From assembly GCA_022605405.1 (NCBI GenBank), contig JABYQQ010000014.1:1-64000 (forward strand): a stretch of DNA of 64,000 nucleotides. The letters are read 5' to 3'. The position numbers and the translations under genes were made by a program. This document shows, one piece after another, positions 15,001-27,439 of this stretch (within the stretch, counting starts at the first letter, position 1; every line of letters begins with the position of its first letter). The notes below the pieces were generated by a model, which ran no database searches, had not been told where the DNA came from, and saw only the letters and a program-made list of their open reading frames with translations. Source of the stretch: Earliella scabrosa (lineage: Eukaryota > Basidiomycota > Agaricomycetes > Polyporales > Polyporaceae).

Positions 15001-18000
15001 GACCGTCGTCCCTGACACGTTAACAAAACACTTCAACTCGTCCCAAACACGTCAACCCAACACTCTGACCCTCGTCCCTAACGCTTCAACCCTTGCACAC
15101 TAACGCTCTGACCCTTTCGCTCTAACGCGTTTACCCAACACTCTAACCCTCGCCCTCCAACTCGTTTACCCAACGCTTCAACCCGTAACACTCGTCCCTG
15201 ACACTTCAACCCTCGCACGCTAACACGTTAACCTACACACTTCAACCTCGCACACTAACGCTCTGACCGTCGTCCCTGACACGTTAACAAAACACTTCAA
15301 CTCGTCCCAAACACGTCAACCCAACACTCTGACCCTCGTCCCTAACGCTTCAACCCTTGCACACTAACGCTCTGACCCTTTCGCTCTAACGCGTTTACCC
15401 AACACTCTAACCCTCGCCCTCCAACTCGTTTACCCAACGCTTCAACCCGTAACACTCGTCCCTGACACTTCAACCCTCGCACGCTAACACGTTAACCTAC
15501 ACACTTCAACCTCGCACACTAACGCTCTGACCGTCGTCCCTGACACGTTAACAAAACACTTCAACTCGTCCCAAACACGTCAACCCAACACTCTGACCCT
15601 CGTCCCTAACGCTTCAACCCTTGCACACTAACGCTCTGACCCTTTCGCTCTAACGCGTTTACCCAACACTCTAACCCTCGCCCTCCAACTCGTTTACCCA
15701 ACGCTTCAACCCGTAACACTCGTCCCTGACACTTCAACCCTCGCACGCTAACACGTTAACCTACACACTTCAACCTCGCACACTAACGCTCTGACCGTCG
15801 TCCCTGACACGTTAACAAAACACTTCAACTCGTCCCAAACACGTCAACCCAACACTCTGACCCTCGTCCCTAACGCTTCAACCCTTGCACACTAACGCTC
15901 TGACCCTTTCGCTCTAACGCGTTTACCCAACACTCTAACCCTCGCCCTCCAACTCGTTTACCCAACGCTTCAACCCGTAACACTCGTCCCTGACACTTCA
16001 ACCCTCGCACGCTAACACGTTAACCTACACACTTCAACCTCGCACACTAACGCTCTGACCGTCGTCCCTGACACGTTAACAAAACACTTCAACTCGTCCC
16101 AAACACGTCAACCCAACACTCTGACCCTCGTCCCTAACGCTTCAACCCTTGCACACTAACGCTCTGACCCTTTCGCTCTAACGCGTTTACCCAACACTCT
16201 AACCCTCGCCCTCCAACTCGTTTACCCAACGCTTCAACCCGTAACACTCGTCCCTGACACTTCAACCCTCGCACGCTAACACGTTAACCTACACACTTCA
16301 ACCTCGCACACTAACGCTCTGACCGTCGTCCCTGACACGTTAACAAAACACTTCAACTCGTCCCAAACACGTCAACCCAACACTCTGACCCTCGTCCCTA
16401 ACGCTTCAACCCTTGCACACTAACGCTCTGACCCTTTCGCTCTAACGCGTTTACCCAACACTCTAACCCTCGCCCTCCAACTCGTTTACCCAACGCTTCA
16501 ACCCGTAACACTCGTCCCTGACACTTCAACCCTCGCACGCTAACACGTTAACCTACACACTTCAACCTCGCACACTAACGCTCTGACCGTCGTCCCTGAC
16601 ACGTTAACAAAACACTTCAACTCGTCCCAAACACGTCAACCCAACACTCTGACCCTCGTCCCTAACGCTTCAACCCTTGCACACTAACGCTCTGACCCTT
16701 TCGCTCTAACGCGTTTACCCAACACTCTAACCCTCGCCCTCCAACTCGTTTACCCAACGCTTCAACCCGTAACACTCGTCCCTGACACTTCAACCCTCGC
16801 ACGCTAACACGTTAACCTACACACTTCAACCTCGCACACTAACGCTCTGACCGTCGTCCCTGACACGTTAACAAAACACTTCAACTCGTCCCAAACACGT
16901 CAACCCAACACTCTGACCCTCGTCCCTAACGCTTCAACCCTTGCACACTAACGCTCTGACCCTTTCGCTCTAACGCGTTTACCCAACACTCTAACCCTCG
17001 CCCTCCAACTCGTTTACCCAACGCTTCAACCCGTAACACTCGTCCCTGACACTTCAACCCTCGCACGCTAACACGTTAACCTACACACTTCAACCTCGCA
17101 CACTAACGCTCTGACCGTCGTCCCTGACACGTTAACAAAACACTTCAACTCGTCCCAAACACGTCAACCCAACACTCTGACCCTCGTCCCTAACGCTTCA
17201 ACCCTTGCACACTAACGCTCTGACCCTTTCGCTCTAACGCGTTTACCCAACACTCTAACCCTCGCCCTCCAACTCGTTTACCCAACGCTTCAACCCGTAA
17301 CACTCGTCCCTGACACTTCAACCCTCGCACGCTAACACGTTAACCTACACACTTCAACCTCGCACACTAACGCTCTGACCGTCGTCCCTAACACGTTAAC
17401 AAAACACTTCAACTCGTCCCAAACACGTCAACCCAACACTCTGACCCTCGTCCCTAACGCTTCAACCCTTGCACACTAACGCTCTGACCCTTTCGCTCTA
17501 ACGCGTTTACCCAACACTCTAACCCTCGCCCTCCAACTCGTTTACCCAACGCTTCAACCCGTAACACTCGTCCCTGACACTTCAACCCTCGCACGCTAAC
17601 ACGTTAACCTACACACTTCAACCTCGCACACTAACGCTCTGACCGTCGTCCCTGACACGTTAACAAAACACTTCAACTCGTCCCAAACACGTCAACCCAA
17701 CACTCTGACCCTCGTCCCTAACGCTTCAACCCTTGCACACTAACGCTCTGACCCTTTCGCTCTAACGCGTTTACCCAACACTCTAACCCTCGCCCTCCAA
17801 CTCGTTTACCCAACGCTTCAACCCGTAACACTCGTCCCTGACACTTCAACCCTCGCACGCTAACACGTTAACCTACACACTTCAACCTCGCACACTAACG
17901 CTCTGACCGTCGTCCCTGACACGTTAACAAAACACTTCAACTCGTCCCAAACACGTCAACCCAACACTCTGACCCTCGTCCCTAACGCTTCAACCCTTGC

Positions 18001-21000
18001 ACACTAACGCTCTGACCCTTTCGCTCTAACGCGTTTACCCAACACTCTAACCCTCGCCCTCCAACTCGTTTACCCAACGCTTCAACCCGTAACACTCGTC
18101 CCTGACACTTCAACCCTCGCACGCTAACACGTTAACCTACACACTTCAACCTCGCACACTAACGCTCTGACCGTCGTCCCTGACACGTTAACAAAACACT
18201 TCAACTCGTCCCAAACACGTCAACCCAACACTCTGACCCTCGTCCCTAACGCTTCAACCCTTGCACACTAACGCTCTGACCCTTTCGCTCTAACGCGTTT
18301 ACCCAACACTCTAACCCTCGCCCTCCAACTCGTTTACCCAACGCTTCAACCCGTAACACTCGTCCCTGACACTTCAACCCTCGCACGCTAACACGTTAAC
18401 CTACACACTTCAACCTCGCACACTAACGCTCTGACCGTCGTCCCTAACACGTTAACAAAACACTTCAACTCGTCCCAAACACGTCAACCCAACACTCTGA
18501 CCCTCGTCCCTAACGCTTCAACCCTTGCACACTAACGCTCTGACCCTTTCGCTCTAACGCGTTTACCCAACACTCTAACCCTCGCCCTCCAACTCGTTTA
18601 CCCAACGCTTCAACCCGTAACACTCGTCCCTGACACTTCAACCCTCGCACGCTAACACGTTAACCTACACACTTCAACCTCGCACACTAACGCTCTGACC
18701 GTCGTCCCTGACACGTTAACAAAACACTTCAACTCGTCCCAAACACGTCAACCCAACACTCTGACCCTCGTCCCTAACGCTTCAACCCTTGCACACTAAC
18801 GCTCTGACCCTTTCGCTCTAACGCGTTTACCCAACACTCTAACCCTCGCCCTCCAACTCGTTTACCCAACGCTTCAACCCGTAACACTCGTCCCTGACAC
18901 TTCAACCCTCGCACGCTAACACGTTAACCTACACACTTCAACCTCGCACACTAACGCTCTGACCGTCGTCCCTGACACGTTAACAAAACACTTCAACTCG
19001 TCCCAAACACGTCAACCCAACACTCTGACCCTCGTCCCTAACGCTTCAACCCTTGCACACTAACGCTCTGACCCTTTCGCTCTAACGCGTTTACCCAACA
19101 CTCTAACCCTCGCCCTCCAACTCGTTTACCCAACGCTTCAACCCGTAACACTCGTCCCTGACACTTCAACCCTCGCACGCTAACACGTTAACCTACACAC
19201 TTCAACCTCGCACACTAACGCTCTGACCGTCGTCCCTGACACGTTAACAAAACACTTCAACTCGTCCCAAACACGTCAACCCAACACTCTGACCCTCGTC
19301 CCTAACGCTTCAACCCTTGCACACTAACGCTCTGACCCTTTCGCTCTAACGCGTTTACCCAACACTCTAACCCTCGCCCTCCAACTCGTTTACCCAACGC
19401 TTCAACCCGTAACACTCGTCCCTGACACTTCAACCCTCGCACGCTAACACGTTAACCTACACACTTCAACCTCGCACACTAACGCTCTGACCGTCGTCCC
19501 TGACACGTTAACAAAACACTTCAACTCGTCCCAAACACGTCAACCCAACACTCTGACCCTCGTCCCTAACGCTTCAACCCTTGCACACTAACGCTCTGAC
19601 CCTTTCGCTCTAACGCGTTTACCCAACACTCTAACCCTCGCCCTCCAACTCGTTTACCCAACGCTTCAACCCGTAACACTCGTCCCTGACACTTCAACCC
19701 TCGCACGCTAACACGTTAACCTACACACTTCAACCTCGCACACTAACGCTCTGACCGTCGTCCCTGACACGTTAACAAAACACTTCAACTCGTCCCAAAC
19801 ACGTCAACCCAACACTCTGACCCTCGTCCCTAACGCTTCAACCCTTGCACACTAACGCTCTGACCCTTTCGCTCTAACGCGTTTACCCAACACTCTAACC
19901 CTCGCCCTCCAACTCGTTTACCCAACGCTTCAACCCGTAACACTCGTCCCTGACACTTCAACCCTCGCACGCTAACACGTTAACCTACACACTTCAACCT
20001 CGCACACTAACGCTCTGACCGTCGTCCCTAACACGTTAACAAAACACTTCAACTCGTCCCAAACACGTCAACCCAACACTCTGACCCTCGTCCCTAACGC
20101 TTCAACCCTTGCACACTAACGCTCTGACCCTTTCGCTCTAACGCGTTTACCCAACACTCTAACCCTCGCCCTCCAACTCGTTTACCCAACGCTTCAACCC
20201 GTAACACTCGTCCCTGACACTTCAACCCTCGCACGCTAACACGTTAACCTACACACTTCAACCTCGCACACTAACGCTCTGACCGTCGTCCCTAACACGT
20301 TAACCAAACACTTCAACTCGTCCCAAGCACGTCAACCCAACACTCTGACCCTCGTCCCTAACGCTTCAACCCTTGCACACTAACGCTCTGACCCTTTCGC
20401 TCTAACGCGTTTACCCAACACTCTAACCCTCGCCCTCCAACTCGTTTACCCAACGCTTCAACCCGTAACACTCGTCCCTGACACTTCAACCCTCGCACGC
20501 TAACACGTTAACCTACACACTTCAACCTCGCACACTAACGCTCTGACCGTCGTCCCTAACACGTTAACAAAACACTTCAACTCGTCCCAAACACGTCAAC
20601 CCAACACTCTGACCCTCGTCCCTAACGCTTCAACCCTTGCACACTAACGCTCTGACCCTTTCGCTCTAACGCGTTTACCCAACACTCTAACCCTCGCCCT
20701 CCAACTCGTTTACCCAACGCTTCAACCCGTAACACTCGTCCCTGACACTTCAACCCTCGCACGCTAACACGTTAACCGTACACACTTCAACCTCGCACAC
20801 TAACGCTCTGACCGTCGTCCCTAACACGTTAACAAAACACTTCAACTCGTCCCAAACACGTCAACCCAACACTCTGACCCTCGTCCCTAACGCTTCAACC
20901 CTTGCACACTAACGCTCTGACCCTTTCGCTCTAACGCGTTTACCCAACACTCTAACCCTCGCCCTCCAACTCGTTTACCCAACGCTTCAACCCGTAACAC

Positions 21001-23684
21001 TCGTCCCTGACACTTCAACCCTCGCACGCTAACACGTTAACCGTACACACTTCAACCTCGCACACTAACGCTCTGACCGTCGTCCCTAACACGTTAACAA
21101 AACACTTCAACTCGTCCCAAGCACGTCAACCCAACGCTCTGACCCTCGTCCCTAACGCTTCAACCCTTGCACACTAACGCTCTGACCCTTTCGCTCTAAC
21201 GCGTTTACCCAACACTCTAACCCTCGCCCTCCAACTCGTTTACCCAACGCTTCAACCCGTAACACTCGTCCCTGACACTTCAACCCTCGCACGCTAACAC
21301 GTTAACCTACACACTTAACCTCGCACACTAACGCTCTGACCGTCGTCCCTAACACGTAACAAAACACTTCAACTCGTCCCAAGCACGTCAACCCAACGCT
21401 CTGACCCTCGTCCCTAACGCTTCAACCCTTGCACACTAACGCTCTGACCCTTTCGCTCTAACGCGTTTACCCAACACTCTAACCCTCGCCCTCCAACTCG
21501 TTTACCCAACGCTTCAACCCGTAACACTCGTCCCTGACACTTCAACCCTCGCACGCTAACACGTTAACCGTCACACTTACCTCGCACACTAACGCTCTGA
21601 CCGTCGTCCCTAACACGTCAACCAAACACTTCAACTCGTCCCAAGCACGTCAACCCAACGCTCTGACCCTCGTCCCTAACGCTTCAACCCTTGCACACTA
21701 ACGCTCTGACCCTTTCGCTCTAACGCGTTTACCCAACACTCTAACCCTCGCCCTCCAACTCGTTTACCCAACGCTTCAACCCGTAACACTCGTCCCTGAC
21801 ACTTCAACCCTCGCACGCTAACACGTTAACCGTACACTCTTACCTCGCACACTAACGCTCTGACCGTCGTCCCTAACACGTCAACCAAACACTTCAACTC
21901 GTCCCAAGCACGTCAACCCAACGCTCTGACCCTCGTCCCTAACGCTTCAACCCTTGCACACTAACGCTCTGACCCTTTCGCTCTAACGCGTTTACCCAAC
22001 ACTCTAACCCTCGCCCTCCAACTCGTTTACCCAACGCTTCAACCCGTAACACTCGTCCCTGACACTTCAACCCTCGCACACTAACACGTTAACCGTACAC
22101 TCTTACCTCGCACACTAACGCTCTGACCGTCGTCCCTAACACGTCAACCAAACACTTCAACTCGTCCCAAGCACGTCAACCCAACGCTCTGACCCTCGTC
22201 CCTAACGCTTCAACCCTTGCACACTAACGCTCTGACCCTTTCGCTCTAACGCGTTTACCCAACACTCTAACCCTCGCCCTCCAACTCGTTTACCCAACGC
22301 TTCAACCCGTAACGCTCGTCCCTGACACTTCAACCCTCGCACACTAACACGTTAACCGTCACTCTTACCTCGCACGCTAACGCTCTGACCGTCGTCCCTA
22401 ACACGTCAACCCAACACTTCAACTCGTCCCTAGCACGTCAACCCAACGCTCTGACCCTCGTCCCTAACGCTTCGACCCTTGCGCACTAACGCTCTGACCC
22501 TTTCGCTCTAACGCGTTTACCCAACACTCTAACCCTCGCCCTCCAACTCGTTTACCCAACGCTTCAACCCGTAACGCTCGTCCCTGACACTTCAACCCTC
22601 GCACACTAACACGTTAACCCGTCACTCTTACCTCGCACGCTAACGCTCTGACCGTCGTCCCTAACACGTCAACCCAACACTTCAACTCGTCCCTAGCACG
22701 TCAACCCAACGCTCTGACCCTCGTCCCTAACGCTTCGACCCTTGCGCACTAACGCTCTGACCCTTTCGCTCTAACGCGTTTACCCAACACTCTAACCCTC
22801 GCCCTCCAACTCGTTTACCCAACGCTTCAACCCGTAACGCTCGTCCCTGACACTTCAACCCTCGCACACTAACACGTTAACCCGTCACTCTTACCTCGCA
22901 CGCTAACGCTCTGACCGTCGTCCCTAACACGTCAACCCAACACTTCAACTCGTCCCTAGCACGTCAACCCAACGCTCTGACCCTCGTCCCTAACGCTTCG
23001 ACCCTTGCGCACTAACGCTCTGACCCTTTCGCTCTAACGCGTTTACCCAACACTCTAACCCTCGCCCTCCAACTCGTTTACCCAACGCTTCAACCCGTAA
23101 CGCTCGTCCCTGACACTTCAACCCTCGCACACTAACACGTTAACCCGTCACTCTTACCTCGCACGCTAACGCTCTGACCGTCGTCCCTAACACGTCAACC
23201 CAACACTTCAACTCGTCCCTAGCACGTCAACCCAACGCTCTGACCCTCGTCCCTAACGCTTCGACCCTTGCGCACTAACGCTCTGACCCTTTCGCTCTAA
23301 CGCGTTTACCCAACACTCTAACCCTCGCCCTCCAACTCGTTTACCCAACGCTTCAACCCGTAACGCTCGTCCCTGACACTTCAACCCTCGCACACTAACA
23401 CGTTAACCCGTCACTCTTACCTCGCACGCTAACGCTCTGACCGTCGTCCCTAACACGTCAACCCAACACTTCAACTCGTCCCTAGCACGTCAACCCAACG
23501 CTCTGACCCTCGTCCCTAACGCTTCGACCCTTGCGCACTAACGCTCTGACCCTTTCACTCTAACGCGTTTACCCAACACTCTAACCCTCGCCCTCCAACT
23601 CGTTTACCCAACGCTTCAACCCGTAACGCTCGTCCCTGACACTTCAACCCTCGCACACTAACACGTTAACCCGCACCAACACTC
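1..23684. repeat. 264-bp satellite array (about 90 tandem copies)
   Basis: A head-to-tail array fills the first 23.7 kb and continues past the left edge. The same point in the unit recurs at 2113, 2377, 2641 and 3961, so the period is exactly 264 bp. Copies from about 1.9 to 17.3 kb look identical by eye. The first seven intervals at the left edge vary (264, 267, 263, 262, 265, 262, 265) because of single-base indels. At the right edge the unit becomes a 263-bp variant and the array stops near 23684. The plus strand is very C-rich: a hand count of one unit gives about 112 C and 27 G. The unit splits cleanly into twelve 22-base segments with related motifs, so it probably grew from a 22-bp repeat. 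It contains no ApT dinucleotide and so no ATG on either strand. It is non-coding. A subtelomeric or centromeric satellite is the likely identity; the telomere repeat itself is not present. Confidence 0.97.
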
Positions 23685-24750
23685 TTTTAGCTATTGGTCA
23701 TTCACATCCATTGCCTCCCTTATAATCACTACCTGCACCGATCAGATTACTTATCACATAAAGCCCACAGCATACCATTAGGACCGCACATCAAGTTCAT
23801 ATGTATTTGCAAAGCGCCAAGCGTGGGCCCGGGGTACTAGTTCCGATTGGTACAACACTCGTAATCCCCGAACCCATACCACCTGCGTTCGCGGGGTCTT
23901 GAGCTTCAGAGCTCGGAATAACCACCCTCTAACTCGTACCCATTCGAGTTTACACCCCTATAAATCACTCCATCACAATCACAATATGCACCCACAAGAT
24001 ATTCAAGTCTGTGATATAATACTTACTACACAACCACACACGGACAGATGTCCTGAGGCACATAGGGACATGGTTCTTACTGGAACTCTTCACCGACTAC
24101 CAGCTCCCCGACGGTTCATGGACGGACTAGACACCTATATCCCCCCTCGAGCCACCTCTATCTCCCCCTCGAGCCCATCTCCCGCCACAAGTCAGCAGCC
24201 CACAAAGATCGTGGTAAACACTGACCTGCGCGCCGCAATACAGTACCCGCTGAGCATCTGGTTTCCGGTGAATGCACCCATACAGGAGTCGCCCGTTGAA
24301 CGAACCCATCGCGGTTCTTGTGCATGCCGAGACAGAGGCCGAGCGGGACGGGTGCGCTGCTTGGTACAGCAAGGCGGTTTTGGTCAACTACAATCGGGGT
24401 ACATTGACATGATAGAGTATGACCTCGGTGCTCTTGCACGCTAATACGCCAATGACGCATCAGCTTCAGGGCGCGACGGATGCCACCACTAGATAAGCAC
24501 CTCTGCAGTCTTGGAGGTCATCAAACGGAGGCGGACGCCAGACGTAATACCGCACCCGACCTTCGAAACTGAGCCCCTCAAGCGTTCAAGACCTGCCTCA
24601 CTGCCGACTCCCCAAACGGAAAGAGACATCTCCGAGCGGTCAACGCGCCAATACCGCCGCTCGACTCTCCTCGTATCAGTGAGAATCCAAACGAGCTTGG
24701 CAGACGGGTAGGATAAGCAGGGGGCGCGTCGTGAATGAGCTCGATGAACA
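23685..24750. other. Gene-poor DNA next to the satellite
   Basis: No supported gene was found. The sequence changes abruptly from satellite to ordinary mixed-composition DNA. The only item of mild interest is a small plus-strand ATG frame at 24271-24411 (46 codons) whose residues read naturally (acidic helix-like stretch, then AAWYSKAVLVNYNRG). It could be an exon of an unrecognised gene. Longer overlapping frames on both strands lack ATG starts, splice support or family features. Confidence 0.4.
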
Positions 24751-25190
24751 TTAGCGCAGGAACGGCATCTGCTCCGCAACGCGATGCGCGAATGTCTCTG
24801 CACGCGAGGTGCGCGTGCGTGACAGCGCGGGGTCCTTGAGTAGGTCCTCAAGCCCGTCGTCGGGTAGTACGCGATCGAAGGGTATGGAGGTCCTGTTCCA
24901 GTGCAGAACGAAGGTCATGAGCGTCTTGGCGAGGGGTCGCAGCATTTCAACGAGGTCTGTCTGTAGAAGCAAAGCGCCAGTCAGCACGATCGCTTACACG
25001 TACGCGATAGAGTGGGACATGCATGCAGGGATATAGCTTCTTCGCAAGGGATTGGAAAGACTTACCGTGACGTCCGCCCACCGCCACGGCTCCTCGACTC
25101 TCAAGGCCTGATGACCCGCTATTGGGGAGAGGGAGGACGATCTTGTCTGGGCTGCGCTCCGCAAAAGACGGGAACCTAGGTGTTGTCAAC
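24751..25190 (-). CDS. Possible 3' end of an unrecognised spliced gene
   Basis: The last exon would be 24960-24751 (69 residues and a stop), reading TDLVEMLRPLAKTL and so on, rich in Leu, Arg and Asp. It is preceded by a good intron (donor GTAAGT at 25065, acceptor CTTCTACAG at 24961, 105 nt). The upstream exon is open in the matching phase and joins as a VEEPWRWADV stretch directly to the last exon. Further upstream, about 25200-25430 minus, other coding-looking stretches occur (one contains PLYLFLTTNTWGATLPS), but I could not join them in frame without a stop. The gene may be decayed or have an intron I misplaced. The family is not recognised and no start codon is assigned. Confidence 0.35.
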
Positions 25191-26358
25191 GTCGTCCTCG
25201 CCGTCTTCGAGACGCGCTGTGAGGTCCGGCTTGCAGCTGAGGGGACCTGCTTGAGAGAAGACGATGTGAGTGACGGATGGGAGCGTCGCGCCCCATGTGT
25301 TTGTAGTGAGGAACAGGTAGAGCGGGCGTCGACATCCGTCGGCAGACATCGTCGCCGCTGGAGACGGTATGTGGAGGTGCGGAAGGGAAGAGCAGTTAAA
25401 GAGACAAGCAGCGAGTGCGCACCTCTAAGGCCCAGGCCTCACGAATGCGCTCCCCCTCATCCTTGTCCTCGAGCTTCTTCCACCGCCGCCCATCCCCTTG
25501 TCCTGTTCTCCCCTCAGGCTGTCCACCGACGTGACTGCGATCGTGCTGGGCCACAGATGCTGGGTGCGGCGAAAGGCCGGCAGGAGATCGATGAGTTTTC
25601 AGGTGAACGTCGCGAGAGGAGGCTGGTCGAGAGCGCAGAGAATGCGACAAGCAACGAGGGAAGACCGGGGCATACTGCAGCACTCGCGCGGACGGAAGAA
25701 GAGCGAGAGGAACGGAAAGGAACGAGAGCAGCTCGTACCGCGCGCGGGAGTCAGTGCGCTGGGGGCGCCTAACAGGCGCGACGCACGTGAGCAATACGGC
25801 GAGCGCCTGAGCGGATGGAGAGGCTCGTCGCGAACTTGTCCATGTTTTTTCTGCGCGTACGCCCTTGCCTCGTCCGCTCTTTCTGCAGACAACAGCAGAC
25901 AATACGGTGGACGTGATAGTGCCCCTCAAGGCGACGGCAGAGATCACCCAGATTCGGTTCAGGTCAGTACCCTGCCCCGCACATCGACTGCTGTCCCAAA
26001 CGCGTCCGACCGCGACCAGCACAGGCCGTCGACGAGAGGCTCGCGCGCACTCCAGACCTCTACGTACCTCCTCGCGATTGCAGAGTTTGTGGCCTCGGCC
26101 AACACCGAGCTGGTGAGTCCTTCCCCGTCTTTCTTAAATTCTTTACTTCATCTTCACGTCTCCATTCGCACCGAAGATGCGCTCCTTTCTCCCTCGTTCT
26201 CCTCCGACGTCTTCTCTTCCCCCTCCACCTCCCAACGTGTTGCTCTCTACGACCATCTTGGCGTGCCCGCTATTGAGACCCTCCAACGCATCCTACTCTC
26301 GCTCGACCGTGTCGCGTGCGCGCGGGGCGGCCGGCCGTCCTCCTGCCTGCGTTCTCAT
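25191..26358. other. No supported gene
   Basis: Several overlapping frames of 200-330 codons run on both strands here, but they look like high-GC shadow frames rich in Arg, Ser and Pro. I see no family motif, signal peptide or convincing ATG. Parts of the minus strand between 25200 and 25470 may be upstream exons of the gene ending at 24751. Confidence 0.4.
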
Positions 26359-27401
26359 TCATCCCCGCGATGCTTGCGAGCAATGATTGGCGATCACAAC
26401 CAGCGAACCCACCTCTCGCAGCTCCTTCGCCCACCGTCGGCCTCCAGGATTGCAGTCCTCCCACGAATACCCACGACGTGACTGCTTCGTTGGCGGAACC
26501 TCCTGCACAAACTCGCGCCACACTGTCCCCAACGCGACCCGTGTCTCCACGAGCCTCAGCACGTCCGCCTCGCTCAGCCGTATCCGCTGTCGGTCCGCGA
26601 ACAGCACCTCCCAGAACTGCGAGCTCGACACGAGCCCGTAGAACACTTCAGGACCCCAGGATCTGGAGCTGCCGTTCGAGCTGTACCCCGTACGCTGCAC
26701 TGGTGTACGGCCGCACGTCCGACGTGTCCGGGATAGTGTTCGCGTCCCAGATCTTGCAGAGGCGGCTCTTGGCGAGGGCGAGGACGACAGGGCAGGAGGG
26801 CGAGATCGCGAGGGCTTGGGAGGGCGGGTTCGAGACGTGTTCCCTGGAACAACATAGTGAGTCCTTTGTTCTAGCAATGCGGGCAGAGAACGGCAGGGGA
26901 AGATGTGTGGGCACGTACAGCGGCTCGAGCGCAATGAGCAGGTGGCGGAACTCTTTGAGCGAGAGCTCCGGTGGGACGCGGTACACTGGGCATCCGTCGA
27001 ACGTCCCCACGGACACTCCCGCCGCGAAGAGTTTCTCGAGGCACCCGCAGTGCTTTGCGAGCGTGCACGCCTTGTATTGCTTGAAGAGCATCCTGCTCAA
27101 CCGGACGATGACGTTCCCGTCTTCGTCTCAGAAGTCTTTGTCTCGCACGGCGGAGGGCGACAGCAGATGTTGGCGTGTTCGCTGCCTTTGCGCGGTTGGG
27201 TGGTGAGGCTGACTGAGGGGGCGCGCGGGTGCGGGCTGCAGCACGCGACGACACGCTCGTCAGCTGTGAGTAGAGAGCAGTGGGTGGATTCAGGATGCTA
27301 ACCCTCTTTGGACTCGTGCTGGGTACTCGCGTCGATTCGGCCAATTTTCTCGGTGCGCTGCGAGCGGCGCGCAGATGGAGGATATGTTTTCGGATGTCCA
27401 T
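26359..27401 (-). pseudogene. BTB-type gene, disrupted (paralogue of 43670-44838)
   Basis: The minus strand matches, segment by segment, the intact BTB-type gene at 43670-44838: the TSPKR end of exon 1, the Lys/Ala-rich linker, LFKQYKA, the DGCPVYRVPPEL block, ALAKxRLCxIWDAN, DVRPYTSAAY, and SSxFWEVLF followed by EADVLRLVETRVALG. Several lesions are visible. The exon 1 donor is GTTAGC where the intact copy has GTGAGC. A TGA (27130-27128) replaces a Cys codon just before the BTB core. The linker contains indels. A frameshift near 26650 separates the two C-terminal halves. The C-terminus diverges after the WAKELRE stretch and stops early. In Agaricomycetes such proteins are large multicopy families of unknown ligand, generally taken to be protein-interaction or cullin-3 adaptor proteins. 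I judge this copy dead unless the lesions are assembly errors. Confidence 0.8.
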
Positions 27402-27439
27402 ACTGTTAACTCACCGTCCATATTTCGCCCAAATCAGGA

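Noticed and set aside
1..23684. CRISPR array or telomere repeat
   Set aside because: There is no repeat-spacer alternation: the whole 264-bp unit repeats. CCCTAA-like words occur inside the unit, but no TTAGGG-type tandem tract is present.
1..23684. Calling the satellite a centromere
   Set aside because: Sequence alone cannot separate centromeric from subtelomeric satellite; both remain open.
25498..27206. Long plus-strand frames (327 and 296 codons)
   Set aside because: Partly antisense to the BTB-type pseudogene, composition typical of shadow frames (Arg/Ser/Pro rich), and no motifs or splice signals.
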